From: Cladorrhinum sp. PSN259
Lineage: Eukaryota > Ascomycota > Sordariomycetes > Sordariales > Podosporaceae
Assembly: GCA_033725935.1 (NCBI GenBank)
Contig: MU867061.1
Span: 1,054,001 to 1,118,000 of the forward strand
Direction: 5' to 3'
DNA: 64,000 nucleotides
The notes under the pieces were generated by a model. The model saw only the letters and a list, made by a program, of their open reading frames with translations, searched no databases and was not told the DNA's origin. This document shows, in pieces, positions 9,628-21,368 of the stretch (position 1 is its first letter; every line of letters begins with the position of its first letter). The translations under genes and the position numbers were made by a program.

Positions 9628-12601
9628 TCAGAAAAAAGGATCAAAACCATCCTTCCTCGACGGTTCCACCGTCAGATGCGACCATAGATATTTTGCTCCA
9701 TTCCCTCTCCCTCCGTCACCCTGACTCTGACTCTGCGCCATCAAATTCTTGTACAAGTTGTTAAAATAATCACGATCCTTGCTCTCGGCCTCAGCAAGAT
9801 CCGGGATGAATGGTGAGTCGGACACGATCATCACGCCTGCCCGTTTGGATGATGCCGTTGAGCTGGACGACGCAGTACGGGAGTGACATGGGCTTCTTCC
9901 ACTTGTGCGAGTCGTGATTGATGTCGCGAGGGAGGAGTGGTTGCTAGGTGTACTACATGTAGGGAATGCGATTGAAAAATCAGAGTCTCGGAGGGCTCGT
10001 AGGTGGAAATCAGCATATCGTGAAGTTTCGCTCAACTCGCTTGGGGTTCTGGATGTGCTTGATATGGGTGATTTGGTTTCTATGTCGAAGGGCGGTGGTG
10101 GTGTTTTCTGTTCATTGGGCTCGAGTTGTGACTGATGTGTTGATATTACCGCGGAAATTCTTGGTGGTGTTTTCTGTTCATTGGGCTCGAGTTGTGACTG
10201 ATGTGTTGATAATACCGCGGAAATTCTTGGTGGCGTAGAAGCTTTTCGACGAGGAAGGCTTGGGAGTGGCTTGGTGGGAGGCATAGAGGGTGGAACGGAG
10301 ATGGGGGGTTTTGGCAAGTCTTCACTTGTTGTTTCTTGCGGGATAATAAAAAACTCTGCTGGGATAGTGAGAGAGTCTGGTCTATCATTCTTTGTGACCA
10401 AGAGGTCCACTGATAGTGGTAGGGAACTCTCGATATCCTCAAACTCCGCAAGCAGGCTCGAGAAGGACATCCTTGAGGAGTTCAAGCTGTGTGTGTCTGC
10501 GTCATGGGTTGCATCATTTTGTGGTGTTTGGTCCTGCGAGATGGGAATATTGACAATCGATTGTCTTGGAGACAAGGAGCGTGGACTCGGCGGTTGCCAA
10601 CGCTGGGGGGCTGGTGCTACGATGGCTATCTGAGGAAAGCTGTTATTGCGAAGCACTCGAATGTCGGCTTTTGATATGGGTGTGGTTTTCCGTTTCCAAA
10701 AGAATCTAAGTCCTGAGTGGATCAATCGTTTATTGTTGTTTTCTCGTCGTGAGTGATCTGAGAGGTATTCCTGCTTCGCAGGCTCTGAATGTCTCCATTT
10801 TCTGATCGAGGTATGCTCTCGGCTGGAAGGAGTCGTAAATCTTCTGAGTGTTCGTGCCAGAAAAGTCTGTCTCCGAGCGATTGGGTAATCGGTCGGAACA
10901 TCTTGGGTCTCATGGATCATTGTCGCTTCAACGACATCAACTTGAGCCATTGATTCTTCCTCGGCACTGTTAGAATCCGTAAGTTCGTCGGTTCGCCAGG
11001 TAGTGGTATCAACTCCAAAGACGCTCTGAAATAGACCGAGTTGGTCCTTTATCAGTGTTTGTATGCTGTGTGGATGATGATAGGTAAAATTAGCGGGCAA
11101 AGAATCCCTGATAATGTCTCCATATGTGAGCTCGTCTGCTTTGTCGTAAATAGTCGCCAGGAGCCCCATTGTCAGATAATAGCTGTCGTCGGTGGACCCT
11201 AGTAGTCTCTTCTTTATGTTGAGTGACTGTCTGCAAAGCTTTGTGGCCCTTTCATATGCTGCTGCGTTGGCATAAACCAGTGCGAGACCGTGAAGTAGGT
11301 CTGAGACAACCCCAGTGGAGGTGCTTTGAAGTTGGGCCAGTTGTTGTATCAATGGTTCGGCTTGATCCCACTTCCCCAGAAATAGGTAACAGACAGACAA
11401 TTGAACCTGCAGCCGATCAACATCAACCGCGTTTCTCTTCTCTGCATGCCGGGTTATTGCTTGCTCGAGGAGCATCTCGGCCTTTGAGACATTTCCGATA
11501 CGCACACATTCGGTGGCGCGATCCTCGAGTCCATTGAAGAAGAGAAGATCTAGATCGGACTCCACATCTGCCTCGTGAAACCACGCGGCATTCTCCCTTG
11601 TTACTGGCAGTGAAGTGTCCTCTTCGATCTTGGTAGGTTGTCGGAGTGACTTCCAGTCTGGATCAGGGCCTGACGAAATTATGGTGTTGCGAGAGCTGGC
11701 CACTGGAGAAGGGTTAATGTGTAGGAAGCCGTGAATGCGCTCTCTGGTAAAAGCCGGCATGATGGCACCTATGGATGAACGGCACATGCTACTGGCTGTG
11801 GTGCTGGCTGCTGTGTGAAAGATCTTGGCTGCCTGAGCCAGGCTCTTCAGATTCCGAGCCACCTGTGATTGTGAATCCACCTCATTGGCAGGTGTATTGG
11901 TGAGACCTGTGGCTGTTTGGGAGACGCCGGCAGCGCGAATGGAGCATTCGATGTAAGCCTTGAGTTTGGAAAGCTCAGAGAGGATCATCTCTTGTGAAGC
12001 ATTGCCTCGCAGCGAAAGCGACCTAGATAGAAGCGTGTTAGAAATTGACAAATCCGAGTACCAGACAGAGCAACAGACTTACACGTTGAATACAGATAAC
12101 ATGGTCTGCAGAGCGCAATTAGATTTATGGATCTTATTCCGTATGTGATCAATATCCGAGGCATTGTTCTCGAGACTGATGGCGAAGGTGATTTTGGTGA
12201 AGCGCCAAAGCCGGCTTGACCTTGACTTATCACTGCCATTTTTGACCTTGGTTATCAACTCCTCCAACTCAGAAAGCGACGCCCGACAGTCTTCTAGCGC
12301 AATCAAACTCTGGCGCCATATGTCGTCGTTGATGGGTGAGAGCAACGGGTTGCTCTGTTGGAATTGCTTGACTGATTTCTCAGTAGCATCGAGGAAACCA
12401 GCAAGCGTAGTCAGTTCCTTGCAGAGATCAGATAATCGCGAATCTGCTTTTCGAACAGCTTTGATGAACTTTTGCAGGCACGATGTGGTCTTTGTAAAAA
12501 GCCGTCAGTTTAGGCTTTTGTTGATGAATCTCATGCACACATACCAGTGCAGCTGCTTGAATAATCGCCAACACAGAAGCGCTTATAGATAATGGATCCA
12601 T
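9628..12601 (-). CDS. TPR protein with a fungal STAND-type N-terminal signature (three exons)
   Basis: The model is complement(join(9628..12022,12083..12489,12545..12601)), 952 residues. Introns are 60 nt (GTAAGT...CTATCTAG) and 55 nt (GTATGT...ACAAAG), and phases fit. The first exon encodes MDPLSISASVLAIIQAAAL. This hydrophobic start is shared by many fungal NACHT/ankyrin STAND proteins and their relatives. It is followed by a helical region to about residue 250. Residues about 318-445 contain tetratricopeptide-like helices (LEDRATECVRIGNVSKAEM; LLHGLALVYANAAAYERATK), ending in a Tyr-rich turn. The C-terminal half is Ser/Thr/Pro-rich and disordered and carries a 22-residue tandem duplication near residues 750-795 (RISAVxSTHQSQLEPNEQK twice). 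No NACHT or NB-ARC nucleotide-binding site is visible. It may be a signalling or accessory protein of the STAND world, but the role is inferred only. Confidence 0.82.
10097..10229. repeat. 66-bp tandem duplication inside the TPR gene
   Basis: Two adjacent copies of a 66-bp unit differ by only a few bases and keep the reading frame, adding 22 residues to the disordered C-terminal half of the TPR protein. The near-identity suggests a recent duplication. Copy number may vary between strains. Confidence 0.85.
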
Positions 12602-14323
12602 TTTGAAGCTGTTTGAGACAAATTCCAAACCTCCAAATTGGGGATAAAACAAAACAAGTAAACTGTTGTATCTATGTTCATACATTCAAGGACCTTTTCC
12701 CAATGCTTACGTGCCCCTCTTTTGCTAGGATGCCTCAAATGCAACGGTGGGAACCGTTCAAGGTCTTGTATTGGCCAAACTTGTGGCTCTGCCTGCAGTG
12801 GTGCCTCGCCCCTCATGCCGTTCGAGGCCCGCTTCAATCCTTCGGTCTGCACAGCTGCGCCTCTTTTCAACTCATCCTATCTCTTGCTATGCCACTCAAG
12901 ATATCCTCCCATTGAACAGTAAGCCGAAGCAAACATATTAACAATCTGGAGGCCCAGGAAGTCACAAAGTCATGCAGTATGCTGTCCTCCCGTGGCACCA
13001 ATCAGCCAACAAATTGAGGCCTTCAGCTTGAGGCCCAGGCCCCCATTTCCCTTTTTAGTGCCGCTCTTAGAGCTGCCTGCAGATGCCGCTCTTAGAGCTG
13101 CCTGCAGATGCCGATCTGTTCAAGATCGGCATATCTATCTACATGCGCTCTTACTGATGATGAAGGCCGAGTTGGATCTCTAGGCCCCCAGCCTCAACCT
13201 GTGCCCCCTTCCCCGCAATCAGTACCAAGCTAAGCAAAACTAATGCATTATTGTTCTTTCAAAAAGTATGTATAAGAAAATAAGAAAAAGAAAAAAACCC
13301 ACCGATCAACAAACTTGAATCTTTAAAAAGAACCTAAAAAAAAAAAACAGAACAGGGCAAGGATCCACCTCACCCGATTCTTACAAAAACCTTAAAAGTT
13401 CGTTCTCTTCGTTATGTATGTACTAGACTAGGTTTAAAAATCAATAAAATGGGGTTTCTCATTAAACTTTTCGTGAGTCTTTTTTATCAAACAACCAAGC
13501 CATTTTCCGACCCCTTCCTCCTTTCTTTCTCCTCTTCCTGCTTTCTCCGTCGCCCTCTACTTACAGGACACTCCGGGACCATCTATGTAATATCACTTGA
13601 CCTGCCGCTTACATTTGCATTTTGCACACAGAGTGCAAGGGCAAAAGATTCTCTGGGCTTGAGAGAAGTATATCATATCAGGCAGGCCTCCCTCCGGCTG
13701 CAGTCAAATGGTTAACTTTTGAAAAAAAAAAAAAAATGCTCAAAAAAAGAAAAGACTTATTTTCTAATATCCTGCTTTCCTTATTCCGTGACACTAATAG
13801 TAACTTGAATATTTTTATTTATTATTCTTTTAAAATAAAGACTACCAACTCAAAACTTCGAAAGGATGGAACGATGTTAACCCGAGTCTTATTAGCTCTT
13901 CTCTCTTTTACATTCTTTAGGACCGGGGTTCATCTCAGCAGCCTACTTCAATGGCAACACTGGAACTAGTCGAATAAAGAGATAACACAACTTTTGCAGA
14001 GGTACAACGGACATCTATAATTCACGTTCAAACAAAGTTTGTCATTCTAATTCTGAGACACCTAGTTAAAGATAACTAACCTTCACCACCACAACCAGTA
14101 CTTTATAAAACCGCTCCAACAACAATAAAAGAAAGGGTGCCAAGAGTCGGTTTAGGCCCTTGATAGTAATATTCCACACTAATCTCGGGCTCTTGATCAT
14201 TACCCAGACCCTGCGGCCTCGAGACGAGACTCGGATAACAAGGGGCAACCAAAGACGAAAGAAGAATATCCAATTGGACGTTATACTGCTAGTGCGAGAA
14301 CTTGTAACCATCATGCAGAGTTT
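12602..14323. other. Intergenic: TPR gene promoter and AT-rich spacer
   Basis: The first part is the promoter of the minus-strand TPR gene. A 25-bp perfect tandem duplication lies at 13059-13108. From 13240 onward the sequence is A/T-rich with A-runs. No gene is supported. Confidence 0.5.
13059..13108. repeat. 25-bp perfect direct repeat, two copies
   Basis: TGCCGCTCTTAGAGCTGCCT plus five more bases occurs twice head to tail. Each copy contains the palindrome-like CTCTTAGAG. A third partial start (TGCCG) follows. No function is apparent. Confidence 0.85.
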
Positions 14324-15478
14324 TTAAAAGATCTCGGGGGAGCCAGGAAGGTTGGGAAGCCCTGCAGAAATAAATATTGTCAGTGTGACGGAAAAAAAGA
14401 AAGAGTCAAAGGACAGAGAACTTACACTTATCACCAATCTCCTCCTTGGCCATCTGGCTCTTGATGCAAGAGACAGCTTGTGCGTCAGTCTGCCTCTTGA
14501 GCGCGGCGCACCGATCGCCGGAGCACTTGGTGTCCATGGCCTTCTGGAGGGCGTCGCCCTTCCAGCCGAAAAGGTAATCGCCGTGGATGCCGTACCCGGT
14601 GTTATCGCCGTGGCTCCAGTAGAACGGCTGGGTGCCGTCAGTGGGCCAGTCGGCCTTGTTGTTGAACTGGCGGGTGTCGAACATGACCTCGTACATGACC
14701 TGGGGGATCTTGACCGGGTGAGAAGCAGGGCAGGCGCCGCCGCTCTCAAAGGTGCCGCTGGCCGGGTAGGCGACGTGGGACTTGTGGTCGGGGGAGTCGG
14801 TGTTCTTGCCGTCCCAGCAGGACGGGAAGGTGATGGTCACGCGCCAGCCGCCGCCGCAGGTCGACTTGGGGAAGAACTTGGTGTCTGATCCCGTGCAGGG
14901 AGCTCCACCGAAGGGGCTCTGCTGCATGTTTGCTTCGCAGCGGAAGCAGAGACCCGAGGGGACCTTCTTGGCGTCGCGGTTGGCTGGGTCGCCGACGAGC
15001 ATGCGGAAGCCCTGGAGAAACTTATTAGTCGAGAGTATCAACGGGAAAAAAGGGTTGAAGCTAAACTCACCTTGGGGAATGCAGTGACCTTGGCGCTGGA
15101 CTGGTATCCGCGGATATAGTAGACGGTGACACCACCCTGAACGTTGAGACCGAGGTTGGCGACCTGAGGAACGCGCTTGAAGCTTCCATTCTTTGCCCTG
15201 AAGTAGGCGTTGGCCGTCCAGTAATTGGAAAAGTCCTCAGAGTAGGTGCAGGAAGTGCAGGTGGAGGCCGAGGGGGGATCAAGCGAGTTGGGGGTCATGG
15301 AAGCATTGAAGGAGTTGCCTCCAATGATCTGATGCATGTGAGGAGATGGGAGACTGCCTGGGTTGACCAGGGGGTCGATCCGGTCGATCGTCAGCTGCGA
15401 GCAGCCGAAACGCATGAGCTCCTGCGCATAGGCAAGCTGGCCCGCCGTGATGGCGGCAACCAGAGACTTGAGTTGCAT
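14324..15478 (-). CDS. Secreted DUF1996-family protein (three exons)
   Basis: The model is complement(join(14324..14361,14426..15011,15071..15478)), 343 residues. Introns are 64 nt and 59 nt with GTAAGT and GTGAGT donors and CAG acceptors. A signal peptide (MQLKSLVAAITAGQLAYA, cut before QE) predicts secretion. The mature part matches the DUF1996 pattern: RFGCSQLTIDRIDPLVNPG, then PHMHQIIGGNSF, several cysteines, GWRVTITFPSCWDGKN, and GDYLFGWKG near the end. The HMHQ and the Cys-containing SCWDG motifs are family hallmarks as I recall them. Biochemical function of the family is unknown to me; extracellular or wall-associated roles are usually assumed. The last exon contributes only twelve residues (LPNLPGSPEIF). 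Confidence 0.88.
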
Positions 15479-16294
15479 CTTGTGGTGTCGAGAAGCTTCG
15501 AAAGCTCAAGAGGTCTGTGAGAAGAAACAATAACAGGAATCGGGAAGAAGCGAGGGCCAAGGAACCAGAACGGAAACAAGACCTTGAGAGTGAAAACAAG
15601 AAACCATGATGGGAATTATATGTAAACTTTGCTCCACTTCCCCAGACTTGAACTGCAGAGGTCATATCCCGTGGCAAATTTGCCGAGAGACAACTGCCGT
15701 AGAGGACGGCGTCTCCGGTTAATTTGCACCCCATCTCTGATCAATATAAGAGGTGCTCTGGCATTGGCCTCTATCAACGAGTAGCACCCGAGGATTGGCG
15801 AGTGACTTGTATTAATCCTTGACATCTTGTTTGGATTGTATTGTGCAAAGGGGAAAGGAAGTTCAACACGGCATCTGGTCTTGCCCCCCTTTCTTGATGA
15901 AATAGATTGACCCATTGATCTTTGCGGTGGCAATGGAACCGTGAAGCGCGCGAAACGGCTAAGTTCTATTTTAGAGGTCCATCTGGTTTTTTGCTCGATA
16001 TTGGTATGCCGTCAGTGGTCTAGATGAAGAGGATAGATATCTCGATGCCGCCCCCCTCGGCAAGAGTCCCGAGGCTGGGAGCCGTCCACACATAGCCGCA
16101 CCTATCAGATAACCATAAAGCACATGAGGTGAAGACACAAGCCACGTGGAGAGGCGGTTAATTCGGGGAGCCTCAGTAATCTTGTAGAAGTAATGGCTGT
16201 GCTGTTCTGAAATCGGGCATCCAGGAGCGGCAAGGGGGGAAGGCAGTTACGACAAATGGTTGACACCCACGTGGGAGACGCCGTCCTTGAAAGG
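15479..16294. other. Promoter region of the DUF1996 gene
   Basis: The 0.8-kb spacer lies between the DUF1996 start and the stop of the RTA1-like gene, both on the minus strand. A TATA-like ATATAATT on the minus strand lies near 15614-15621, about 136 bp upstream of the ATG. I see no gene. Confidence 0.45.
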
Positions 16295-17700
16295 TTATAT
16301 CTGCCCCTCTTTGCTTTTCGGGCCTTCTGATATCGTTGCCGGTTGTGGTTTCTCCGAGTCCGTGTTACCCTGTGATTCCCCAGACGCCTCAACGGCTGTA
16401 GCCTGGACCTGAACCGCGCCAGGTTTGGATTGAGATTGGTTCTCGATATCATTCGATGCCGATTTCTTGCTACGTCGGGGAGCAGACATCCTGGCAGCCA
16501 TCTGTGGGAAGAGGACACCAGCCGGGAAACTTGCCAGCAGTACGCATGCAATAAGTACCATACTGCATGCCTGTCAGCACTCAAAGTTGTAGACACCCGC
16601 AAAGAATAATGACTTACAATCCCTCCAACACAACAAACGAGGGCTCATCCTGCATGATATGGTTGCCCCAACCTCCAGCCATCTCGGCTATCCTGTTCAA
16701 GTTGTCATTTGGTCAGCATCACATCACCTCTTCCAGAAAAAAAGGGGCACATCAACAAACATACCGATAAATACACCTGATCAAAACCCCACTATACGCC
16801 CCGGTAACAGCGTAAACAAACAGCCGGAACTTCTTCTCCCTCCAAAGCGCAACCGCTTCACCGTTCACATTTCCTGATTTCATCCTACATGTCCATTACC
16901 AAATCGTTAGCCCTCTTCTACCACTCCTCAGCCCTAAACAAAAACTCACCATCTTTTAACTCGAACCCAATAAACCCCACAAACACCTCCAAACCCACCT
17001 AGCACAATAACCTGCAGCACAATACCGGCAATAATCGCCCGGTTCCCATGCGAAACGAGCTTCAAATTCTTTTTGGCACCTCCAGCAGCCAGCGAACCGC
17101 CGATAGCCTGCACCAGCAGACAGGAAACATCCAGCGGGACGAAAATAAAGGGGTACCACTTCGGTTTTATAGGCGACAGGGCAGGGTTCAATGCCAAACA
17201 AACGTGCTTGAGCGTCAGGTAAATCGAGATGCAAATCAGTGTGGGAGCGAGGATGATGGCGACTATTTGGGTCTCGAAGGCGTGTTGGTTCCAGGGATTG
17301 TCAGTCAGTGGGATTCTGGATGCGTATCCTTCATAACATCAGCATATATACACAAAAGAATAAAAATAAAACAGAGGTTTTTTTTTTGGAGGGGGAAGGG
17401 GTGGGGATAAATGGTAAGGTACACACCAGCCATCTCCAGTAAACATCCAGCAGCAATGAATCCCATATAACTCCACGTCTTTTTTTTGATCCCAAAGTAC
17501 AGAGTCGAGATGGCGGAAAACCCAAACGCGATGGCGAAAAAAATGTTTATCCCCCGGTTGGGATAGTACCCCAGTGTTGTTGCCTCCACGGGACATGTAG
17601 GCGTTACTTCCTTGCAGGAATAGTAATATGCCCCTATGATTTCATCGATTTTGGAAGGGTCGGTCCCGGGGGGGATGAAGTTGGGGTCGATTTTGGCCAT
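16295..17700 (-). CDS. RTA1-like membrane protein (five exons)
   Basis: The model is complement(join(16295..16562,16618..16692,16765..16884,16950..17328,17427..17700)), 371 residues; all four introns (55-98 nt) keep the frame. RTA1-family proteins are seven-helix fungal membrane proteins associated with lipid translocation and with resistance to toxic sterol analogues and other lipophilic compounds. Diagnostic stretches are YYPNRGINIFFAIAFGFSAI (helix 1), GYASRIPLTDNPWN, FVPLDVSCLLVQAIGG, LIRCIYRIAEMAGGWGN and VLEGFMVLIACVLLASFPAG. The soluble tail of about 60 residues is Ser/Gln/Glu-rich. The joined exons reproduce the family motif order, which supports the exon model. The substrate cannot be read from the sequence. 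Confidence 0.9.
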
Positions 17701-18863
17701 TTTGTCCCGTCTAATTAATTGTTTCTAGAATACGGTCAATTCGGTGAAAATGATGAGCGTTAAGAAGAGAGTGAGTGCAATTGACCGGCGTCTCGATATA
17801 TCGTATTCGTGGTCGGATCTAAAAATCGACTTGAGACAAAAAAGTAGTCTATCCACCCTCTCTCTACACAAGCAGATCGACAAATGTTTTGTTTTTATTG
17901 GTCAAGATCAATTGAGGTGTGTAGAGAACTTCAACCTCAAATAAAAAAAATAAAAAAGGCGCCCACCACTCCCTGGCCTTCCTTCACCCGACCATAAATA
18001 TTGCTTTCAAGGCTTCTTTCCAAGACTTACCATCACTGCCGCCCTCCTGCAACTAGGTAAAAGCGAGGTGACATCTCCGAATCCCCCTCACCACACACCC
18101 ATCCATCCATCCATCCATCCATCCCAAATGCAACCAAACCAAAACCCCAAAAGTTCGGGCATCAAATCACCACGCCATTGGAGGATATCTGCAGCCAAGA
18201 AGAAGAAAGACTCAAAAGGTGAAAAGTTCCGGGGACAATTGGGACAATTGGACGGCGGTTCGGAGCGAAGAAGTGCACTGAGTGAGTGCAAGAATATCAC
18301 GGTATCATCAATCACCACCTCACTTCACCCGTCCATCGAGACTCAAAAATTCGGGGATCCCCATCCCGGATTTAGTTTAGACCAAACCCGAGTACATGCA
18401 CCCCAGGGGGTCTGTCTTCCGACCGAGCATCCTCGCTCACTTTGATGTTGTCAGATAGAAACTCAACTGTGTGCACAAGATATCAAGAAGTATGTCAGAT
18501 TAATGCACTGCAATCTTCACATGCAGAGTGCACCCAAAGTTGCAACCTTGCAGAGTGGTAAAAGCGAACAGCATCCGAGGTGTGTGTCTATGTGTATGTG
18601 CCCGATGTTGTGTGGTTCAAGAGCGGAACTTCCATGGGACGGGAAGCTGTTGAGCTGCCCTTCCCCTCACCCGCCAAACCAACCATTATCCAGTGACAAT
18701 CACATTTGTGTTCACACACGCCAAGCTCTGCAAGAGTCACTTAGAGAAACATGACAAAAACGCCAATGATGACGAGCAATCAAACTTTTATTCCGCTGCC
18801 AGTACATCCATACTGGGAATGGATAATGAATTGCAAAATCCAGCAATAAGTCTAAGCTAATAA
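17701..18863. other. Intergenic with a (CCAT)n microsatellite
   Basis: The region holds the promoter of the RTA1-like gene and the 3' flank of the dehydrogenase gene. A (CCAT)n run of about six units lies at 18100-18123. Open frames through it are repeats of this microsatellite and not convincing genes. Confidence 0.5.
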
Positions 18864-20186
18864 TTACTCCTTTCCACCAAGCCAACGGTACACAACCGAA
18901 AAGTCTCGTCCCTTGCACCTCTCCTCCTTTTCAGCACTCTCATAGATCTCAGATGTCTTCTTAGACATGGGGAGTGATGCTCCAGCCTCCTTGGCAGCAA
19001 CCAGAGCCAGTCTCAAATCTTTTCTCATGAGCCCAATCCCAAATCCACCTTGATAGTCCCGACTCGCCGGCGCGGTTTCCACAACGCCAGGAACAGGATT
19101 GTTGACCTCACTGGGCCAGCATTTTCCAGTGCTGACGTTGATGACGTTGGCCAACACCTTTGGATCTAGCCCCAGCTTTACGCCGAGATTCATCGCCTCT
19201 GCCGTCGCAATATTCTCAATCGCGAGGAGATAGTTGTTGGCCAGCTTAGCTGCCAGTCCGGTGCCCTGTGGTCCGCAGTGCAAGACCCTTTTTCCCATTC
19301 TCGAAAGAACCAACTCTGCACGAGGAACCAAGGAATCCGGTGCACCCAGCATAAACGTCAAGGTCCCAGCCGTGGCCCCAACAACTCCACCCGACATTGG
19401 CGCATCCACAAAGTTTCCTTGCTCGCCGAGGGCCGAAGAAACGGCGGCCGCCACTTGTCGAGACGACGAAGGATCAATCGTAGAGCAGTCGATAAAGAGT
19501 CGTGGCTGAGAACGAGAAGGCAGCTTCCCTTTCAAGATCGCCTCGTACGTGCCCTTGACATGTTGCGGTTCGGGAAGACAAGATATAACGGTGTCCTATG
19601 CGACAAGAGTATGTCAGAAAAAGTCGGGAGAATTCGGACGAAACAATCGAATTGCAGTGATACAAAAACAAATGTATCCTTGGGCTTTCTCAGAGGATTG
19701 GCTATGTTGTTTGATAAAAATCATGGAAGAGCCGGCGAACCGACCCCAACTTAGAAAAATCATGTTTGGAACAAACTCATCATGAAAGCCCACCGGAACA
19801 TTGGAGGGAGACGGAAAGAAATAGTGGCACATACCGCTTCCCGTGCAGCTTCTTCAACGCTGGCAGAGACCTCGACGACCGCACCCCCCGCTTGTTGCGT
19901 CTTCATCTCCTGAGCGAGTTTCTCAGCAGCGCTGGTGTTGATATCAAACATCCGGATCGTATCGGTCGGTGCGAGCTTGGACTGAAGGTTCCTGGCCATT
20001 TGATATCCCTGGAGGAGAAGGGGGTTAGCCACCACGAAAAGACCCGAAGACTGCCAAAGTAGAACGTACCATTTGCCCGAGTCCAATGAAGGCATAGTTA
20101 TCTAATCGTCGAGTCGACGAAGAGAATGCTCGTCGTTGAGCGAATGCATGCACGACGGGCTTCGTTAGCCTGATGGTAAACTTCAT
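18864..20186 (-). CDS. 3-hydroxyisobutyrate dehydrogenase, mitochondrial (three exons)
   Basis: The model is complement(join(18864..19595,19835..20008,20070..20186)), 340 residues. It oxidises 3-hydroxyisobutyrate to methylmalonate semialdehyde with NAD in valine breakdown. The N-terminus is basic and Ser/Arg-rich (QRRAFSSSTRRLDN), consistent with a mitochondrial presequence. Then comes the Rossmann motif FIGLGQMGYQMARNL, which is formed only after joining exons 1 and 2. The substrate-binding loop DAPMSGGVVGATAGTLTFM and the catalytic-lysine segment GLAAKLANNYLLAIEN are both present. STGKCWPSEVNN and FGIGLMRKDLRLA complete the family pattern. The second intron, 239 nt, is longer than its neighbours. 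The assignment is firm; a closely related beta-hydroxyacid dehydrogenase is the only alternative. Confidence 0.93.
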
Positions 20187-21368
20187 GGCTGTGATGATGA
20201 TGTTGTCGCAACGCGATGACGTGAATGTTGGACGGAAGACGTGAGGTCTTCTTTCAACAAACCCATTCCGAAGACACCTACCCTCCAAACACCGTCGCCG
20301 GCCGAACGGGGACACCATTCGCGGATCGAGGAGGAGGGGCGGGTTGCCAGCCGAAGACAAAGCCGGCCATTGCCGGCCGTAACCATGCCTCATTGGATCT
20401 GGCTCACTGGGCAGGTGATCATCTCCCCGCCAAACAAAGCGGAGGCATGATGGGAAAACGAGAACCGGTAAGGTACAAAAGGGGGGATGGTGCATCTGGG
20501 AGCGGGAACGGAAACTCCCGCTCCGGCCGAACAGATGTTTCAAGGCTCAGAGAAAGCCATTGTTGAAAGAACAAGAGTATCCTAAAAAACGTTGGTGAAA
20601 TTGATGGGACAGAAAAGAAAAAAGAATTGCGTGAAATGGGTTTTGTGCGCAAAATAGGATAATTGCAGACCTGGCCCGAGCGTTCGGCATTCGGGCATCC
20701 ACCAACCGTTAGTGGACCTGGAGAGGAAAACCGTTGCGATATCAACCCTAGTCAACAATCCATGGTCTCCACCCCTTTTTAGTCTGAGGGATGAAGTAAA
20801 CAAAAGCAGAGTAGGATTGGCGTATATAGGAGATTCTGATGTTGTTGAATTTTGTGCAGCAAACAAAGGACCTGAACTCCTCAACTCGCTCCGAAAGGGC
20901 CCCAAGAAGTCCAAGTCCAATTACAAAGAAACATATGAGTGTGACCTGGGTGAAATCAGTGCATCAAACTGTCCTCCCCCTAGATTAGAAAGAAGTATTT
21001 GTTCGACCATCATCTGACCCCCCAGGTCGAATTCCAGTGAATGTGTGTGAAAAAATCCCCCCTTATTCAAGTACCCGAGAACCCAACGATTGTTATCCTC
21101 CCATCCCTTCCTATCTCTGTGTCTGTGTTTGGAAGACGGCAAGTGCCGAGAGGGGTATGTATGTGCAAATATGAAAACAAACCGTAAATAGGAAGTGTGT
21201 AAAAACAAGAAGGAAAAGTCGCCTTCCGCCCCAATTTCTCCAAACCCTGCCCAGCAACTCCAGAACCAGGCAAGGCGATAAGCCGTGAAGTCCGAACAGG
21301 GCTCAGCGCACCATCAGCGCGAGCCTAAACCCGCAAAGGAAAGAAACCACGTGGATGGCGTGGTGTCA
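20187..21368. other. Intergenic between dehydrogenase promoter and Bqt4-like 3' end
   Basis: About 1.2 kb on the shared minus strand. It is mixed composition with short A/T runs. No gene, RNA or repeat that I can support. Confidence 0.5.

Noticed and set aside
18068..18445. 125-codon frame containing a (CCAT)n run
   Set aside because: The first part is microsatellite-encoded His/Pro/Ser repetition and the rest lacks any pattern of conservation.
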